A DNA stretch of 44,482 nt, taken from NCBI GenBank assembly GCA_013286205.1, contig JABDGD010000018.1:1-44482 (forward strand), given 5' to 3'. The notes under the pieces are model-generated. The model was not told the DNA's origin and did no database searches. It saw only the letters and a list, made by a program, of their open reading frames with translations. This document shows, one piece after another, positions 25,876-33,897 of the stretch. The DNA comes from Candidatus Firestoneibacteriota bacterium. Its GTDB lineage: Bacteria; Oederibacteriota; Muellerivitia; Muellerivitales; Muellerivitaceae. Position numbers and translations under genes: made by a program. How positions within the stretch are numbered: position 1 is the stretch's first letter; each line of letters begins with the position of its first letter.

Positions 25876-26767
25876 CGAACCGATCGTGTCCCTTAACCGA
25901 AAAGATATGATCTTCGCTTTTTTGCGGTCTTTTTTCCTGCAAGCGGCGTGGAATTTCGAGCGTTATTTAAGCTACGGCGTGGCTTATGTTTTGCTGCCCG
26001 TTTTGAAAAAAGTTTATGCCAGCCAGGAAGACCGTTCGCAGGCGCTTTCGCGCCACCTGGAATATTTTAATACCCATCCCTATATGGCGTCGTTTGTGTT
26101 GGGCGCGATTTTGCGCATGGAAGAAGAAAAACAGCAATTACCCAAGCCGAAGCAAAAGCAAAAAGAAGAAGAAATTAGCGCGCTGAAGGTCGGCATGATG
26201 GGCCCCATCGCGGCGATGGGGGACAATCTTTTCTGGGCGACCATCCGTCCTTACTGCGGTTTGCTGGCGGTGACGCTGGTGTTGTCCAGCGCTTTTCAAG
26301 TGAAGGGACAATATTGGGTTATTCCTTTGCTGTTTTTGATTGTTTACAACGTGGCCCACGTAGGGATTCGTTTGACCGGATTCATTCAGGGTTACCGCAA
26401 GGGCGACCAGGTCGTTTTGACTTTGAGAAAGTACGGATTTCAGGAAGCCATTCGTGGTTTGAAATTGGCTTCCATTGTTTTGTTAGGTGTTTTGATTGTG
26501 TTTGTGAACTTGTCAGAGTTGGAAAAAGAAATGGGACTCTTCGTGCTGAAGCTCACCTTCTTCACGGCGATTGTGGGGCTTTTTACTTTCGCGCTTCACC
26601 GCAAAATTAGTCCCAGTCAGTTGTTTTACGCGGTCGTTCTTTTCGCTTTAATGCTGGCCTTTTGGCCCGATTTAAGCGCGCCGCCGCAGATGGAACATTT
26701 CGCGCCGTCAATACCCGCTGCGGTGGTAGTCCCGGCCGAGATGAAACCAATAAAGGGGAAGTCATGA
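25868..26767 (+). CDS. PTS mannose-family EIID component
   Basis: The 299-residue protein has the EIID-Man layout: a soluble N-terminal part with FLRSFFLQAAWNFERYLSYG and NTHPYMASFVLGA, a charged loop (PKPKQKQKEEE), GPIAAMGDNLFWAT, then C-terminal membrane helices. IID is needed with IIC for uptake. The N-terminal FLRSFFLQAAWNFER segment matches the usual EIID start, which supports ATG 25868 (AAGGGGG upstream). The C-terminal end is longer and more Pro/Ala-rich than necessary. It overlaps HPr by four bases (ATGA). Confidence 0.9.
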   Translation: MADEPIVSLNRKDMIFAFLRSFFLQAAWNFERYLSYGVAYVLLPVLKKVYASQEDRSQALSRHLEYFNTHPYMASFVLGAILRMEEEKQQLPKPKQKQKEEEISALKVGMMGPIAAMGDNLFWATIRPYCGLLAVTLVLSSAFQVKGQYWVIPLLFLIVYNVAHVGIRLTGFIQGYRKGDQVVLTLRKYGFQEAIRGLKLASIVLLGVLIVFVNLSELEKEMGLFVLKLTFFTAIVGLFTFALHRKISPSQLFYAVVLFALMLAFWPDLSAPPQMEHFAPSIPAAVVVPAEMKPIKGKS

Positions 26768-27036
26768 AAATCACCGAGAAACTTTTGATCGTCAACAAGC
26801 TGGGCCTGCATTTAAGGGCCGCGGCGGAATTGGTGAAAGTGGCCAATAAGTTTAAAAGCCAAACAACCATTCATCATGGTATTCAAAATGTGAACGCGAA
26901 AAGCCTGATGGGTTTGATGACGCTGGCCGCGGCCAAGGGAACCGAATTGGAGTTTGAGTGCGACGGCGCGGACGCGAAAGAAGCGATGGCAGCCTTGAAG
27001 GAGTTGTTTGAGCACCGGTTTGGCGAAAAAGAGTAG
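26764..27036 (+). CDS. Phosphocarrier protein HPr
   Basis: The 90-residue protein has the active-site histidine in NKLGLHLRAAAELV (His16) and the HprK target in VNAKSLMGLM (Ser47). HPr relays phosphate from EI to the IIA proteins. Because both sites are conserved and HprK is encoded in the same cluster, catabolite control by Ser phosphorylation is expected. ATG 26764 overlaps the IID stop (ATGA). Confidence 0.95.
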   Translation: MKITEKLLIVNKLGLHLRAAAELVKVANKFKSQTTIHHGIQNVNAKSLMGLMTLAAAKGTELEFECDGADAKEAMAALKELFEHRFGEKE

Positions 27037-27067
27037 CGGTTGAGCGACTTTGAAACAGGAGTAGTAT

Positions 27068-28819
27068 TTGTCCGATAAAATTTTTTACGGGGTGGCTGCC
27101 TCAGGCGGCATTGAAATCGGCCCCGCTTATCTTTATCACGCGCAAGGATTAACGGCTTCCCGTCGTTTGCTGAAACCGGAAGAAGTTAAAACGGAGTTGG
27201 CTCGCTATCAAGAAGCGCTGGCGAAAACACGCGCTCAAATTGTGGAGTTGGAAGGCCGCGCCAAAGAAAAATTGGGAGAAGAGCACGCCAGTATTTTTGG
27301 CGCCCACCAAATTTTATTAGATGACCCTCTTTTTACTGAAGAAGTGCCCCAAGTTATTTCCAAAGAACATATGAATGCTGAGTTTGTGCTTCACGAGGCC
27401 CTGGAAAAATTTAAAACCATTATGGCTTCCCTCAACGACGAGTATTTCCGCGAACGGGGCGGCGACATCCGGGACGTGGGTAACCGCGTCTTACGCAACC
27501 TCATGGGCAAGGGCGAAAAAGAACAGCTTAAAAATTTGGACCGTGAAGTGATTTTGGTGGCGAATGACTTAACTCCTTCTGATACGGTCACGTTGTCGAC
27601 TGAAACCATTAAGGCTTTTTGCACGGATGTGGGCGGTAAAACGTCGCACGTGGCCATTGTGGCCCGCTCACTGGGTTTGCCGGCGGTCGTCGGCATGCAG
27701 AACGCCACAGTTAATATTCAGGATGGGGATCTTTTGATAGTGGATGGCAATAAGGGATTGGTTTTGGTCAATCCGCAGTCCCATATCATTGAGCAATACC
27801 GACGTCTTAAAGACAATTACACCGCTTTTCAAAAAAGCTTGGAAGCCTTTAAAACCCTGCCGGCGGTTACGCCTGATGGACACCGGGTGACTTTGGCCGC
27901 CAACATTGAGATTCCACAAGAACTAGACGAGATGAACCGGCATGGGGCGGAGGGTATTGGTCTCTATAGAACAGAGTTTCTCTATATGAATAGGGAAGAG
28001 AGTCCGACCGAGGAAGAACAATTCCAGGCTTATAAAGAATTGGCCATGAAAACAGGCGTTAATCCCGCCATCATCCGCACTTTAGACCTGGGCGGGGACA
28101 AGTTTCTTTCGCATTTGAACGAGTCAAACGAACAAAACCCCTTCTTGGGTTTAAGGGCTATCCGTCTATGCTTAAAACGGCCGGACATTTTTAAAGTTCA
28201 GCTTCGGGCCATTTTGCGGGCAGCCGCCCATGGGCCCATCAAAATCATGTTTCCGATGATCTCCACTTTGAGTGAAGTGATGGAAGCGAAGGCGATTTTA
28301 CAAGAGTGCGCGGATGAGCTTAAAAAAGAAGGTCAGGTTTTTAGAGCCGGGGTAGAAGTGGGCGTGATGATTGAGATCCCTTCCGCCGCGGTCATCGCGG
28401 ACATCCTTATTCAAGAAGTAGATTTCTTCTCGATCGGCACCAATGACCTGATTCAGTATTCCATGGCGGCTGACCGGGGAAATGAATCGGTCGCTTACTT
28501 ATATGATCCTTTAAACCCGGCCATCCTTCGTTTGATTCAAATGACGGTGGATGCCGCCCACAAAGCGGGGAAATGGGTGGGTATGTGCGGTGAAATGGCG
28601 GGCGACCCCCAGTTTGTGCCGCTTTTACTGGGAATGGGACTGGATGAGTTTTCTGCCAGCGTGTCGGTAATCCCCGAAATCAAAAAAATTATCCGCATGA
28701 TGCCCTATGAGACCGCCAAGAAAATAGCCCAGGCGGCTACCAAACTCAAAACTTCCGATGAAGTATTTGACGTTATCCGGGATAATGTTCCGCCGGAATT
28801 AAAAACGCTTCTTTTTTAA
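27068..28819 (+). CDS. ptsI: PTS enzyme I (phosphoenolpyruvate-protein phosphotransferase)
   Basis: The 583-residue protein has the full EI layout: the HPr-binding domain, phospho-His194 in GGKTSHVAIVAR, and the PEP-binding barrel with GIGLYRTEFLYM, IRTLDLGGDKF and GTNDLIQYSMAADR near the C-terminus, plus MCGEMAGDP. It starts the phosphate chain from PEP. TTG 27068 follows AGGAG at good distance. It closes the PTS operon. It is the only EI in the window and lacks the GAF domain of EI-Ntr. Confidence 0.95.
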   Translation: MSDKIFYGVAASGGIEIGPAYLYHAQGLTASRRLLKPEEVKTELARYQEALAKTRAQIVELEGRAKEKLGEEHASIFGAHQILLDDPLFTEEVPQVISKEHMNAEFVLHEALEKFKTIMASLNDEYFRERGGDIRDVGNRVLRNLMGKGEKEQLKNLDREVILVANDLTPSDTVTLSTETIKAFCTDVGGKTSHVAIVARSLGLPAVVGMQNATVNIQDGDLLIVDGNKGLVLVNPQSHIIEQYRRLKDNYTAFQKSLEAFKTLPAVTPDGHRVTLAANIEIPQELDEMNRHGAEGIGLYRTEFLYMNREESPTEEEQFQAYKELAMKTGVNPAIIRTLDLGGDKFLSHLNESNEQNPFLGLRAIRLCLKRPDIFKVQLRAILRAAAHGPIKIMFPMISTLSEVMEAKAILQECADELKKEGQVFRAGVEVGVMIEIPSAAVIADILIQEVDFFSIGTNDLIQYSMAADRGNESVAYLYDPLNPAILRLIQMTVDAAHKAGKWVGMCGEMAGDPQFVPLLLGMGLDEFSASVSVIPEIKKIIRMMPYETAKKIAQAATKLKTSDEVFDVIRDNVPPELKTLLF

Positions 28820-28853
28820 AGACACTTCATCCTAAAAATGAAACGGGTTAAAC

Positions 28854-29525
28854 ATGCGAAAACTGATTAATGGTATCGTCGATTTTCATCAACACCGCCG
28901 GGACCAGGTGAAGGATACCTTCGCTCAATTGGCTCTGGGCCAAAGTCCTGACGTTTTTTTTATCGGCTGCTCGGATAGCCGTGTGGCGGTGAATGTATTC
29001 GCTTCTACTGAACCGGGCGATCTTTTTGTCATCCGTAACGCCGGCAATTTTGTGACGCCGTTTGGCGATTCAACCCAGTTGGCCTCGGACGAGTCGGAAG
29101 TCGCGGCGCTGGAATTCGCTTTGGAATATCTCAAAGTTCCCCACATCATTGTTTGCGGTCACTCGGATTGCGGCGCGATGAAGGCTCTGTGCAATGGCCG
29201 CGAGAAGGTAGAGCTTCCTCATCTGCGTTCCTGGCTCCGCCATGGAGAGGATGCCTTAAACCGGATTCGCTCTAAAAAAGAAAAATTGCAGGGCCTGGAA
29301 GAAGTGAACGCTGTTTCGAAAGAAAACGTACTTCTGCAACTGGAACATTTGAAAAGCTATTCCCGCGTGGCTGACCGGGTTAAAAGCGGGGAACTGATGC
29401 TTCATGGTCTTTGGTTTGACATTCAAAACACGGATGTCTATTACGCGGGTTTAGATGAGAGGGCTTTTCGTATTATCGACGACGTGGAAGGCGCCAGAAT
29501 TTTGGCGTTATTGAAGGATAAATAG
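28854..29525 (+). CDS. Beta-class carbonic anhydrase
   Basis: The 223-residue protein has the zinc ligands of beta carbonic anhydrases: GCSDSRV (Cys39, with the Asp41-Arg43 pair) and CGHSDCGAMKAL (His103, Cys106). It interconverts carbon dioxide and bicarbonate in the cytoplasm. RNAGNFVTPFG follows as in typical members. It lies 34 bases after ptsI with no terminator between, so it may be co-transcribed, although no functional link is apparent. Confidence 0.95.
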   Translation: MRKLINGIVDFHQHRRDQVKDTFAQLALGQSPDVFFIGCSDSRVAVNVFASTEPGDLFVIRNAGNFVTPFGDSTQLASDESEVAALEFALEYLKVPHIIVCGHSDCGAMKALCNGREKVELPHLRSWLRHGEDALNRIRSKKEKLQGLEEVNAVSKENVLLQLEHLKSYSRVADRVKSGELMLHGLWFDIQNTDVYYAGLDERAFRIIDDVEGARILALLKDK

Positions 29526-29549
29526 ATTTAGCTTTTACGTATTTTTTAA

Positions 29550-29577
29550 TTGGCTACCATTTTGAGAGTGTTATACT
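29550..29577 (+). promoter_or_regulatory. Candidate promoter for the outer-membrane protein gene
   Basis: TTGGCT (29550-29555), a 16-base spacer and TATACT (29572-29577) with an upstream TG (extended -10). Transcription would begin about seven bases later, at or next to the ATG at 29584. Confidence 0.45.
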
Positions 29578-29583
29578 TTGGCC

Positions 29584-31065
29584 ATGAAAACATTTAACCT
29601 CAAGTATTTAAAGAAGTTTTTGATAGTAGTTTCTCTTCTCTTTATTTCTTCCTTGGTACATGCGGGTGCTCTTGATGTACTTACTTCACCCATTCTTCCT
29701 CCGGCCCAGATCAGTGTTGTTGGCACGGGTATGGGGAACGCGATGATGGCCGACGGAACCCAGTTCAATGCTACCGCTTATAACCCGGCTTTATTGGGCC
29801 GGGCGCCGGGCACCCTGGAACTTTTACAATTAGGCATCCACGTCTCGAACGATGATATTACGACAGCCAACTACGTACAAAATATCGCCAACAACGGGAT
29901 TAACTTCAACGCGACGGATTTCGTTCAAGGAATTCTTAAAAATGACGCGTCCTTGGTTAACCCGAATTTAAAAACATTGGATGATATCTCGGCGAATATT
30001 ATGAATAAGTCTATTGGGTTTGGTGTCGGCGATAATTTGGCGGTCAAGTTCGCTCCCAATTTCGGGATCCAGATTTATGAAACGGCCAATGGTGTGGCTG
30101 AGATCAAACCGGGTACCCTTCTTCAACAATTGACCAATATTCCTCTTCCTTATTCTGGCGGAGCAAATTCGACTGTCACTGCCGCCTTTGGGGCAGCCAT
30201 TCAAGCGGGTGTTAACTCGATTGTTCCTGCTTCTCAACAGAACGCGAATGTGCAAACGGATATCAGCAAAATTCAGAACGGTACCTACAGCGTGTCCCAG
30301 GGTGTTTCTCAAATTGGCAATGATTTAGCGGCGCAAGGTGTGACGCTGAGCTCGGGTTCCCAGCAGACCATGCAAAACGCGATCGTCAACAATTTGTTAA
30401 AAGATATCGCTTACGCGAATGCCTTGGCTTACAGCGATACAGTGGGAATGGCCACTATAGCTTTCGATCCTTTTGAGGATTTTCCGCTGACGATTGGTAT
30501 TAGCGGTAAGGTTGTTCACCGTTATTTTGCCTGGTCGAGTTTGACCATTTCCACGACGAATAGCTCGCAGCAGGTCACCGATTTTTCTAACGATCTTCAA
30601 CAGTCAACAACCCGTTGGGGTATTGACTTTGGTCTTTTGTATGCTTTTGAACAGGACTTGAGTTTGGGTATTTCTTTTCAGGATTTGATCAAACAATCGG
30701 CCACCATTTCTAATACTTTAACTTTGGGCGATATCATGTATGGTGCGACGACAGACCCAGCGCCCACGGTGACCAATATTGGACTTTCTTGGCACCCGAT
30801 TCATGAATTTGTGGTGAACGCCGATTTGGATGACGTTTTTTCTACGACTTCGCTTTATTACAGCCAAGATATTTTCTCTCACTTTAAATTAGGATCTTCC
30901 CTTGAACTGGCGGGAATCCTCCGGTTTCGCGGCGGTTTAGACACGGGTAACTTTGTCGGCGGTATCGGAGTACAATTGGGCTTCCTCGGCTTGGATTATT
31001 CTTATGGGATTGATCCTGTGACCGAATCCTACAATCATTACGGTCAATTAAAGCTCGTTTTTTAA
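29584..31065 (+). CDS. Predicted outer-membrane beta-barrel protein (TraF/PorV-like)
   Basis: The product has about 493 residues, with a signal peptide (MKTFNLKYLKKFLIVVSLLF, cut near LVHAG). Next comes GTGMGNAMMADGTQFNATAYNPALLG, the 'functional/non-functional cargo' start common to TraF-type and PorV-like outer-membrane proteins. The C-terminal half is made of alternating amphipathic strands and ends in Phe (QLKLVF), as barrels do. The middle (about 100-270) is Asn/Gln/Ser-rich. No enzymatic motif is seen. TTG 29578 (6 bases earlier, GAGAG upstream) is an alternative start. The exact role is unknown. Confidence 0.8.
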   Translation: MKTFNLKYLKKFLIVVSLLFISSLVHAGALDVLTSPILPPAQISVVGTGMGNAMMADGTQFNATAYNPALLGRAPGTLELLQLGIHVSNDDITTANYVQNIANNGINFNATDFVQGILKNDASLVNPNLKTLDDISANIMNKSIGFGVGDNLAVKFAPNFGIQIYETANGVAEIKPGTLLQQLTNIPLPYSGGANSTVTAAFGAAIQAGVNSIVPASQQNANVQTDISKIQNGTYSVSQGVSQIGNDLAAQGVTLSSGSQQTMQNAIVNNLLKDIAYANALAYSDTVGMATIAFDPFEDFPLTIGISGKVVHRYFAWSSLTISTTNSSQQVTDFSNDLQQSTTRWGIDFGLLYAFEQDLSLGISFQDLIKQSATISNTLTLGDIMYGATTDPAPTVTNIGLSWHPIHEFVVNADLDDVFSTTSLYYSQDIFSHFKLGSSLELAGILRFRGGLDTGNFVGGIGVQLGFLGLDYSYGIDPVTESYNHYGQLKLVF

Positions 31066-31086
31066 AAAGTAAAGACTCAATTTAAA

Positions 31087-31118
31087 AGCCTGGGACCGAA
31101 AGGTTTCGGGCTTTTTTT
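31087..31118 (+). terminator. Intrinsic terminator after the outer-membrane protein gene
   Basis: An 11-bp stem (AGCCTGGGACC with GGTTTCGGGCT, three G-T pairs), GAAA tetraloop and a run of seven T. Confidence 0.9.
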
Positions 31119-31155
31119 ATGATAAAATTGGCCTTCTTGCTGATGAAAATCGAAC

Positions 31156-31203
31156 AATTAGATCTAATTAACTTTATAATTCATGGGTTAGACCTAATTT
31201 AAC
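31156..31203. promoter_or_regulatory. Palindromic operator-like pair around a TATAAT box
   Basis: A perfect 14-base palindrome AATTAGATCTAATT (31156-31169) and a near copy TTAGACCTAATTTAAC (31188-31203) flank TATAAT (31175-31180), 30 bases apart centre to centre. This fits a repressor or activator binding to two sites on one DNA face, ahead of the GT9 gene. No good -35 box is visible. Confidence 0.45.
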
Positions 31204-31236
31204 ATGTGTTTTGAAATTGAAGAGCAAAGGATCCAT

Positions 31237-32361
31237 ATGCTTTTTTACCGGCCAGATTGTCGTCATTTCACTGGCGAGAAGCCTTGCGCGCCTCATAAGG
31301 CCGAGGGTGTGGTTTGTCTCAATTGCCCCCGCTATGACCCGATTAAAAAACGCATTTTGATCATCAAATTAGATGCCGCTGGCGACGTTTTGCGCTCGAC
31401 CGCCATCTTGCCGGCTTTTCGTCAAAATAACCCCGGATGCTCTATCTGGTGGGTGACCGAAAATGGTTCTAAGCCATTGTTGGAAAAAAATCCTTACATC
31501 GATGTTTTGTTGGGCTCGGATCCGGCTTTGAGCGGGTTCTTGGGCGCTACATTTTTTCATGAAGCCTATAACTTTGACATGAGCCGTAAAGCGGCCGCGA
31601 TTTTGCATATGGCGAATTCTCCTGTGAAGAAGGGTTTTGGTTTATCTCAAGAAGGCGTGGTCGTGCCGCTGGAAGCGAAAGATGAAGAGTGGTTTCAAAT
31701 GGGAATCATGGATTCGTTTAAACGGGCCAACCAACGCACTTATCAGGACCATCTGTTCCAATTGGGCGGCATGAAGTATTCGGGTGAGGAGCCGCAGCTG
31801 GTTTTGACCGAGAAAGAAAAACAATGGGCCCAAGATTGGTCCAAGAAGCACAAACTGGGTAAGTACAAGAAGATCATTGGTTTCAATATTGGGTCGGGCG
31901 GCCGGTGGCCGATGAAGCGTTGGAGACTAGATGGTTTTTTGTGGCTGGCCAAACAGCTACATAAAAAATATCCCAAGAACGCCATTCTTTTGTACGGGGG
32001 GCCTGAAGAGCGGCAGTTGATGCCCGAGCTGGCTAAAAAGTTAAAGAACACCGCGATTGCTACAGGAACTGAAAATACGATGCGCCAGTTTGTTTCCCTC
32101 GTTGATCTGGCGGATGTGCTGGTGTCGGGCGATACTTTGGCCATTCATGTGGGCATCGCGCTTAAAAAGAGATTGGTGGCTTATTTTGGCCCCACTTCGG
32201 ACGCCGAAATTGATCTTTATGGACGCGGGGAAAAGGTTTTGCCCTCAAGCCCCTGCCAATGTTACTACCAAAACCAATGCACCCAAAAGATGTCCTGCAT
32301 GGATAATTTGCGTAACGAGGACATGCTGGCGGCTGTGGAACGCCAAATTAAGCTGATTTAG
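31237..32361 (+). CDS. Glycosyltransferase family 9 (heptosyltransferase-like) with N-terminal Cys motif
   Basis: The 374-residue protein opens with RPDCRHFTGEKPCAPHK and CLNCPRY (Cys8, 17, 27, 30), then the GT9 fold: IIKLDAAGDVLRSTAILPAF (42-61) and, in the second half, GFNIGSGGRWPMKRW and GDTLAIHVGIAL. The C-terminus has more cysteines (PCQCYYQNQCTQKMSCM). GT9 enzymes add heptose or related sugars to LPS core or other surface glycans. ATG 31237 (AAAGG upstream) is preferred over ATG 31204. It opens the glycan region. Confidence 0.9.
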   Translation: MLFYRPDCRHFTGEKPCAPHKAEGVVCLNCPRYDPIKKRILIIKLDAAGDVLRSTAILPAFRQNNPGCSIWWVTENGSKPLLEKNPYIDVLLGSDPALSGFLGATFFHEAYNFDMSRKAAAILHMANSPVKKGFGLSQEGVVVPLEAKDEEWFQMGIMDSFKRANQRTYQDHLFQLGGMKYSGEEPQLVLTEKEKQWAQDWSKKHKLGKYKKIIGFNIGSGGRWPMKRWRLDGFLWLAKQLHKKYPKNAILLYGGPEERQLMPELAKKLKNTAIATGTENTMRQFVSLVDLADVLVSGDTLAIHVGIALKKRLVAYFGPTSDAEIDLYGRGEKVLPSSPCQCYYQNQCTQKMSCMDNLRNEDMLAAVERQIKLI

Positions 32362-32426
32362 TTCTTTCCTCGAATTTTCCGAAAGCATTTAGTCTTTTAT
32401 TTTTTGAGCAATCATTCAGGAGTGTC

Positions 32427-33146
32427 ATGAGCGCGAAGAAGAGAGATCTATTTAGGAACTCCCGGCAGGTATTTGAGAACTATAAAGAAACCTACCGCCA
32501 GGAAATTCAAAAATCTATCGACTTCGTGGGTCAAGATCTGGAATTTTTTACCGAAGTAAAAGCCGACTGGATCCTTTACCTGACCCGCCGTTATTTGGGA
32601 AAGCTCTCCAAACTCAAGGTGCTGGATGTGGGTTGCGGGGTGGGTATCACCGATCACTATTTGACGCCGCATTTCAAGAAAGTCTGCGGCATTGACCTGA
32701 GCCCGGGCGTGGTCAAGAAGGCAGCCTTCCTCAACCCCGACGCTGAATACCGTTATTACGCGGGCAAGAAACTCCCTTATCCTGACAATTCCATGGACGT
32801 GACTTTCGCCGTTTGCGTACTGCACCATGTGGAACCAGAAGGTGTGAGGCACTTCGCGGAAGAAATGATACGGGTTACCAAGAAGGGCGGACTGGTGATG
32901 GTTTTCGAACATAATCCCTTAAATCCCCTGACACGCCGTGCGGTGTCCCAATGTAAATTGGATGAGGACGCTCATTTGCTGCGTAAAAGCGAAGTGAGCC
33001 GTTTATTGCGGAACGCTGGCGGCACCCTGGTTTGCCGGCGCTACATCTTTTTTACCCCTTTTCGCAGCCTTGTTTTCGGTATCTTAGACAGGCTTTTAGG
33101 CTGGCTGCCCCTGGGCGCGCAATATTTTGTGGCGGCCCGTAAATAA
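32427..33146 (+). CDS. Class I SAM-dependent methyltransferase (Methyltransf_11 type)
   Basis: The 239-residue protein has motif I VLDVGCGVG (65-73), the acidic loop GIDLSPGVV and a post-motif FAVCVLHHVEPEGV. It is soluble except for a weak hydrophobic C-terminal stretch (about 205-235). It transfers a methyl group, but the acceptor is unknown; its place between GT9 and a GT2 suggests a sugar or lipid-linked sugar. ATG 32427 follows AGGAG. Confidence 0.9.
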   Translation: MSAKKRDLFRNSRQVFENYKETYRQEIQKSIDFVGQDLEFFTEVKADWILYLTRRYLGKLSKLKVLDVGCGVGITDHYLTPHFKKVCGIDLSPGVVKKAAFLNPDAEYRYYAGKKLPYPDNSMDVTFAVCVLHHVEPEGVRHFAEEMIRVTKKGGLVMVFEHNPLNPLTRRAVSQCKLDEDAHLLRKSEVSRLLRNAGGTLVCRRYIFFTPFRSLVFGILDRLLGWLPLGAQYFVAARK

Positions 33147-33163
33147 TTCATAAGGACGCAAAC

Positions 33164-33883
33164 ATGAAGACTGTTATCGTCGTTCCAACTTATAACGAGA
33201 GCGCCAATATCGCCGCGCTCGTCAAACTGATTCACAAAAGCGTTCCGGCCGCCCAAGTTTTGGTGGTGGACGATTCTTCTCCTGATAAGACCTATGAAGT
33301 GGTGAAGGGCATTATGAAGAAGGACAAGAAACTGCATTTGCTTAAACGCCCCCGGGAGATCAAGGGCCGGGGCTGGGCTGGCCGGGATGGTTTTGTGCAG
33401 GCTTTGAAAATGGGAGCGGATGTGGTGGTAGAAATGGACGCCGATTTATCCCATCAGCCAAAATATATTCCGGCCTTTATTAAACTGATTGCCTCGGGTC
33501 AGGCGGATGTGGTTTTGGGAAGCCGTTATATGCCGGGTGGAAAAGATATCGACAGGCCTTTTTACCGTCAAATGACCAGCAACTTCGCCAAAAATTATTT
33601 GAAATTAGTTTTAGGCTTAAAGGCTCAGGATCCGACTTCGGGCTTCCGGGCTTATTCAAAAGACGCGCTTAACCGCATCAAAGTGAAAACACTCACCGCC
33701 AGAGATCCTTTTACGGTTTCCGAGATTTTGTACCGCTGTTACCGGGCGAAATTAAACATTAAAGAGTCGCCGATTGTCTTTATTGACCGCACTCAAGGCG
33801 AGTCGAAACTTCAAATCACAACTCTTTTGAAGTATTTGGCCAGAGCTTTGGCGCTGCGCTTGGGACCTAATCCGCTGGCCTAA
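33164..33883 (+). CDS. GT2 family polyprenyl-phosphate sugar synthase (DPM1-like)
   Basis: The 239-residue protein matches dolichol/polyprenol-phosphate mannose synthases: VVPTYNESANI (6-16), DDSSPD (36-41), GRGWAGRDGFVQAL and EMDADLSHQP (90-99), then DPTSGFRAYS. No C-terminal membrane helices, as in the DPM1 soluble class. It would make polyprenyl-phosphate-mannose (or -glucose) for GT-C enzymes such as the one at 41778. ATG 33164 follows AAGGA. It ends 14 bases from a convergent gene. Confidence 0.92.
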   Translation: MKTVIVVPTYNESANIAALVKLIHKSVPAAQVLVVDDSSPDKTYEVVKGIMKKDKKLHLLKRPREIKGRGWAGRDGFVQALKMGADVVVEMDADLSHQPKYIPAFIKLIASGQADVVLGSRYMPGGKDIDRPFYRQMTSNFAKNYLKLVLGLKAQDPTSGFRAYSKDALNRIKVKTLTARDPFTVSEILYRCYRAKLNIKESPIVFIDRTQGESKLQITTLLKYLARALALRLGPNPLA

Positions 33884-33897
33884 ATCCGCCTCGAAAT

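Noticed and set aside
31204..31236. ATG 31204 as the start of the GT9 gene
   Set aside because: ATG 31237 has AAAGG at good spacing and begins right before the conserved Cys motif; the extra 11 residues overlap the palindrome region.
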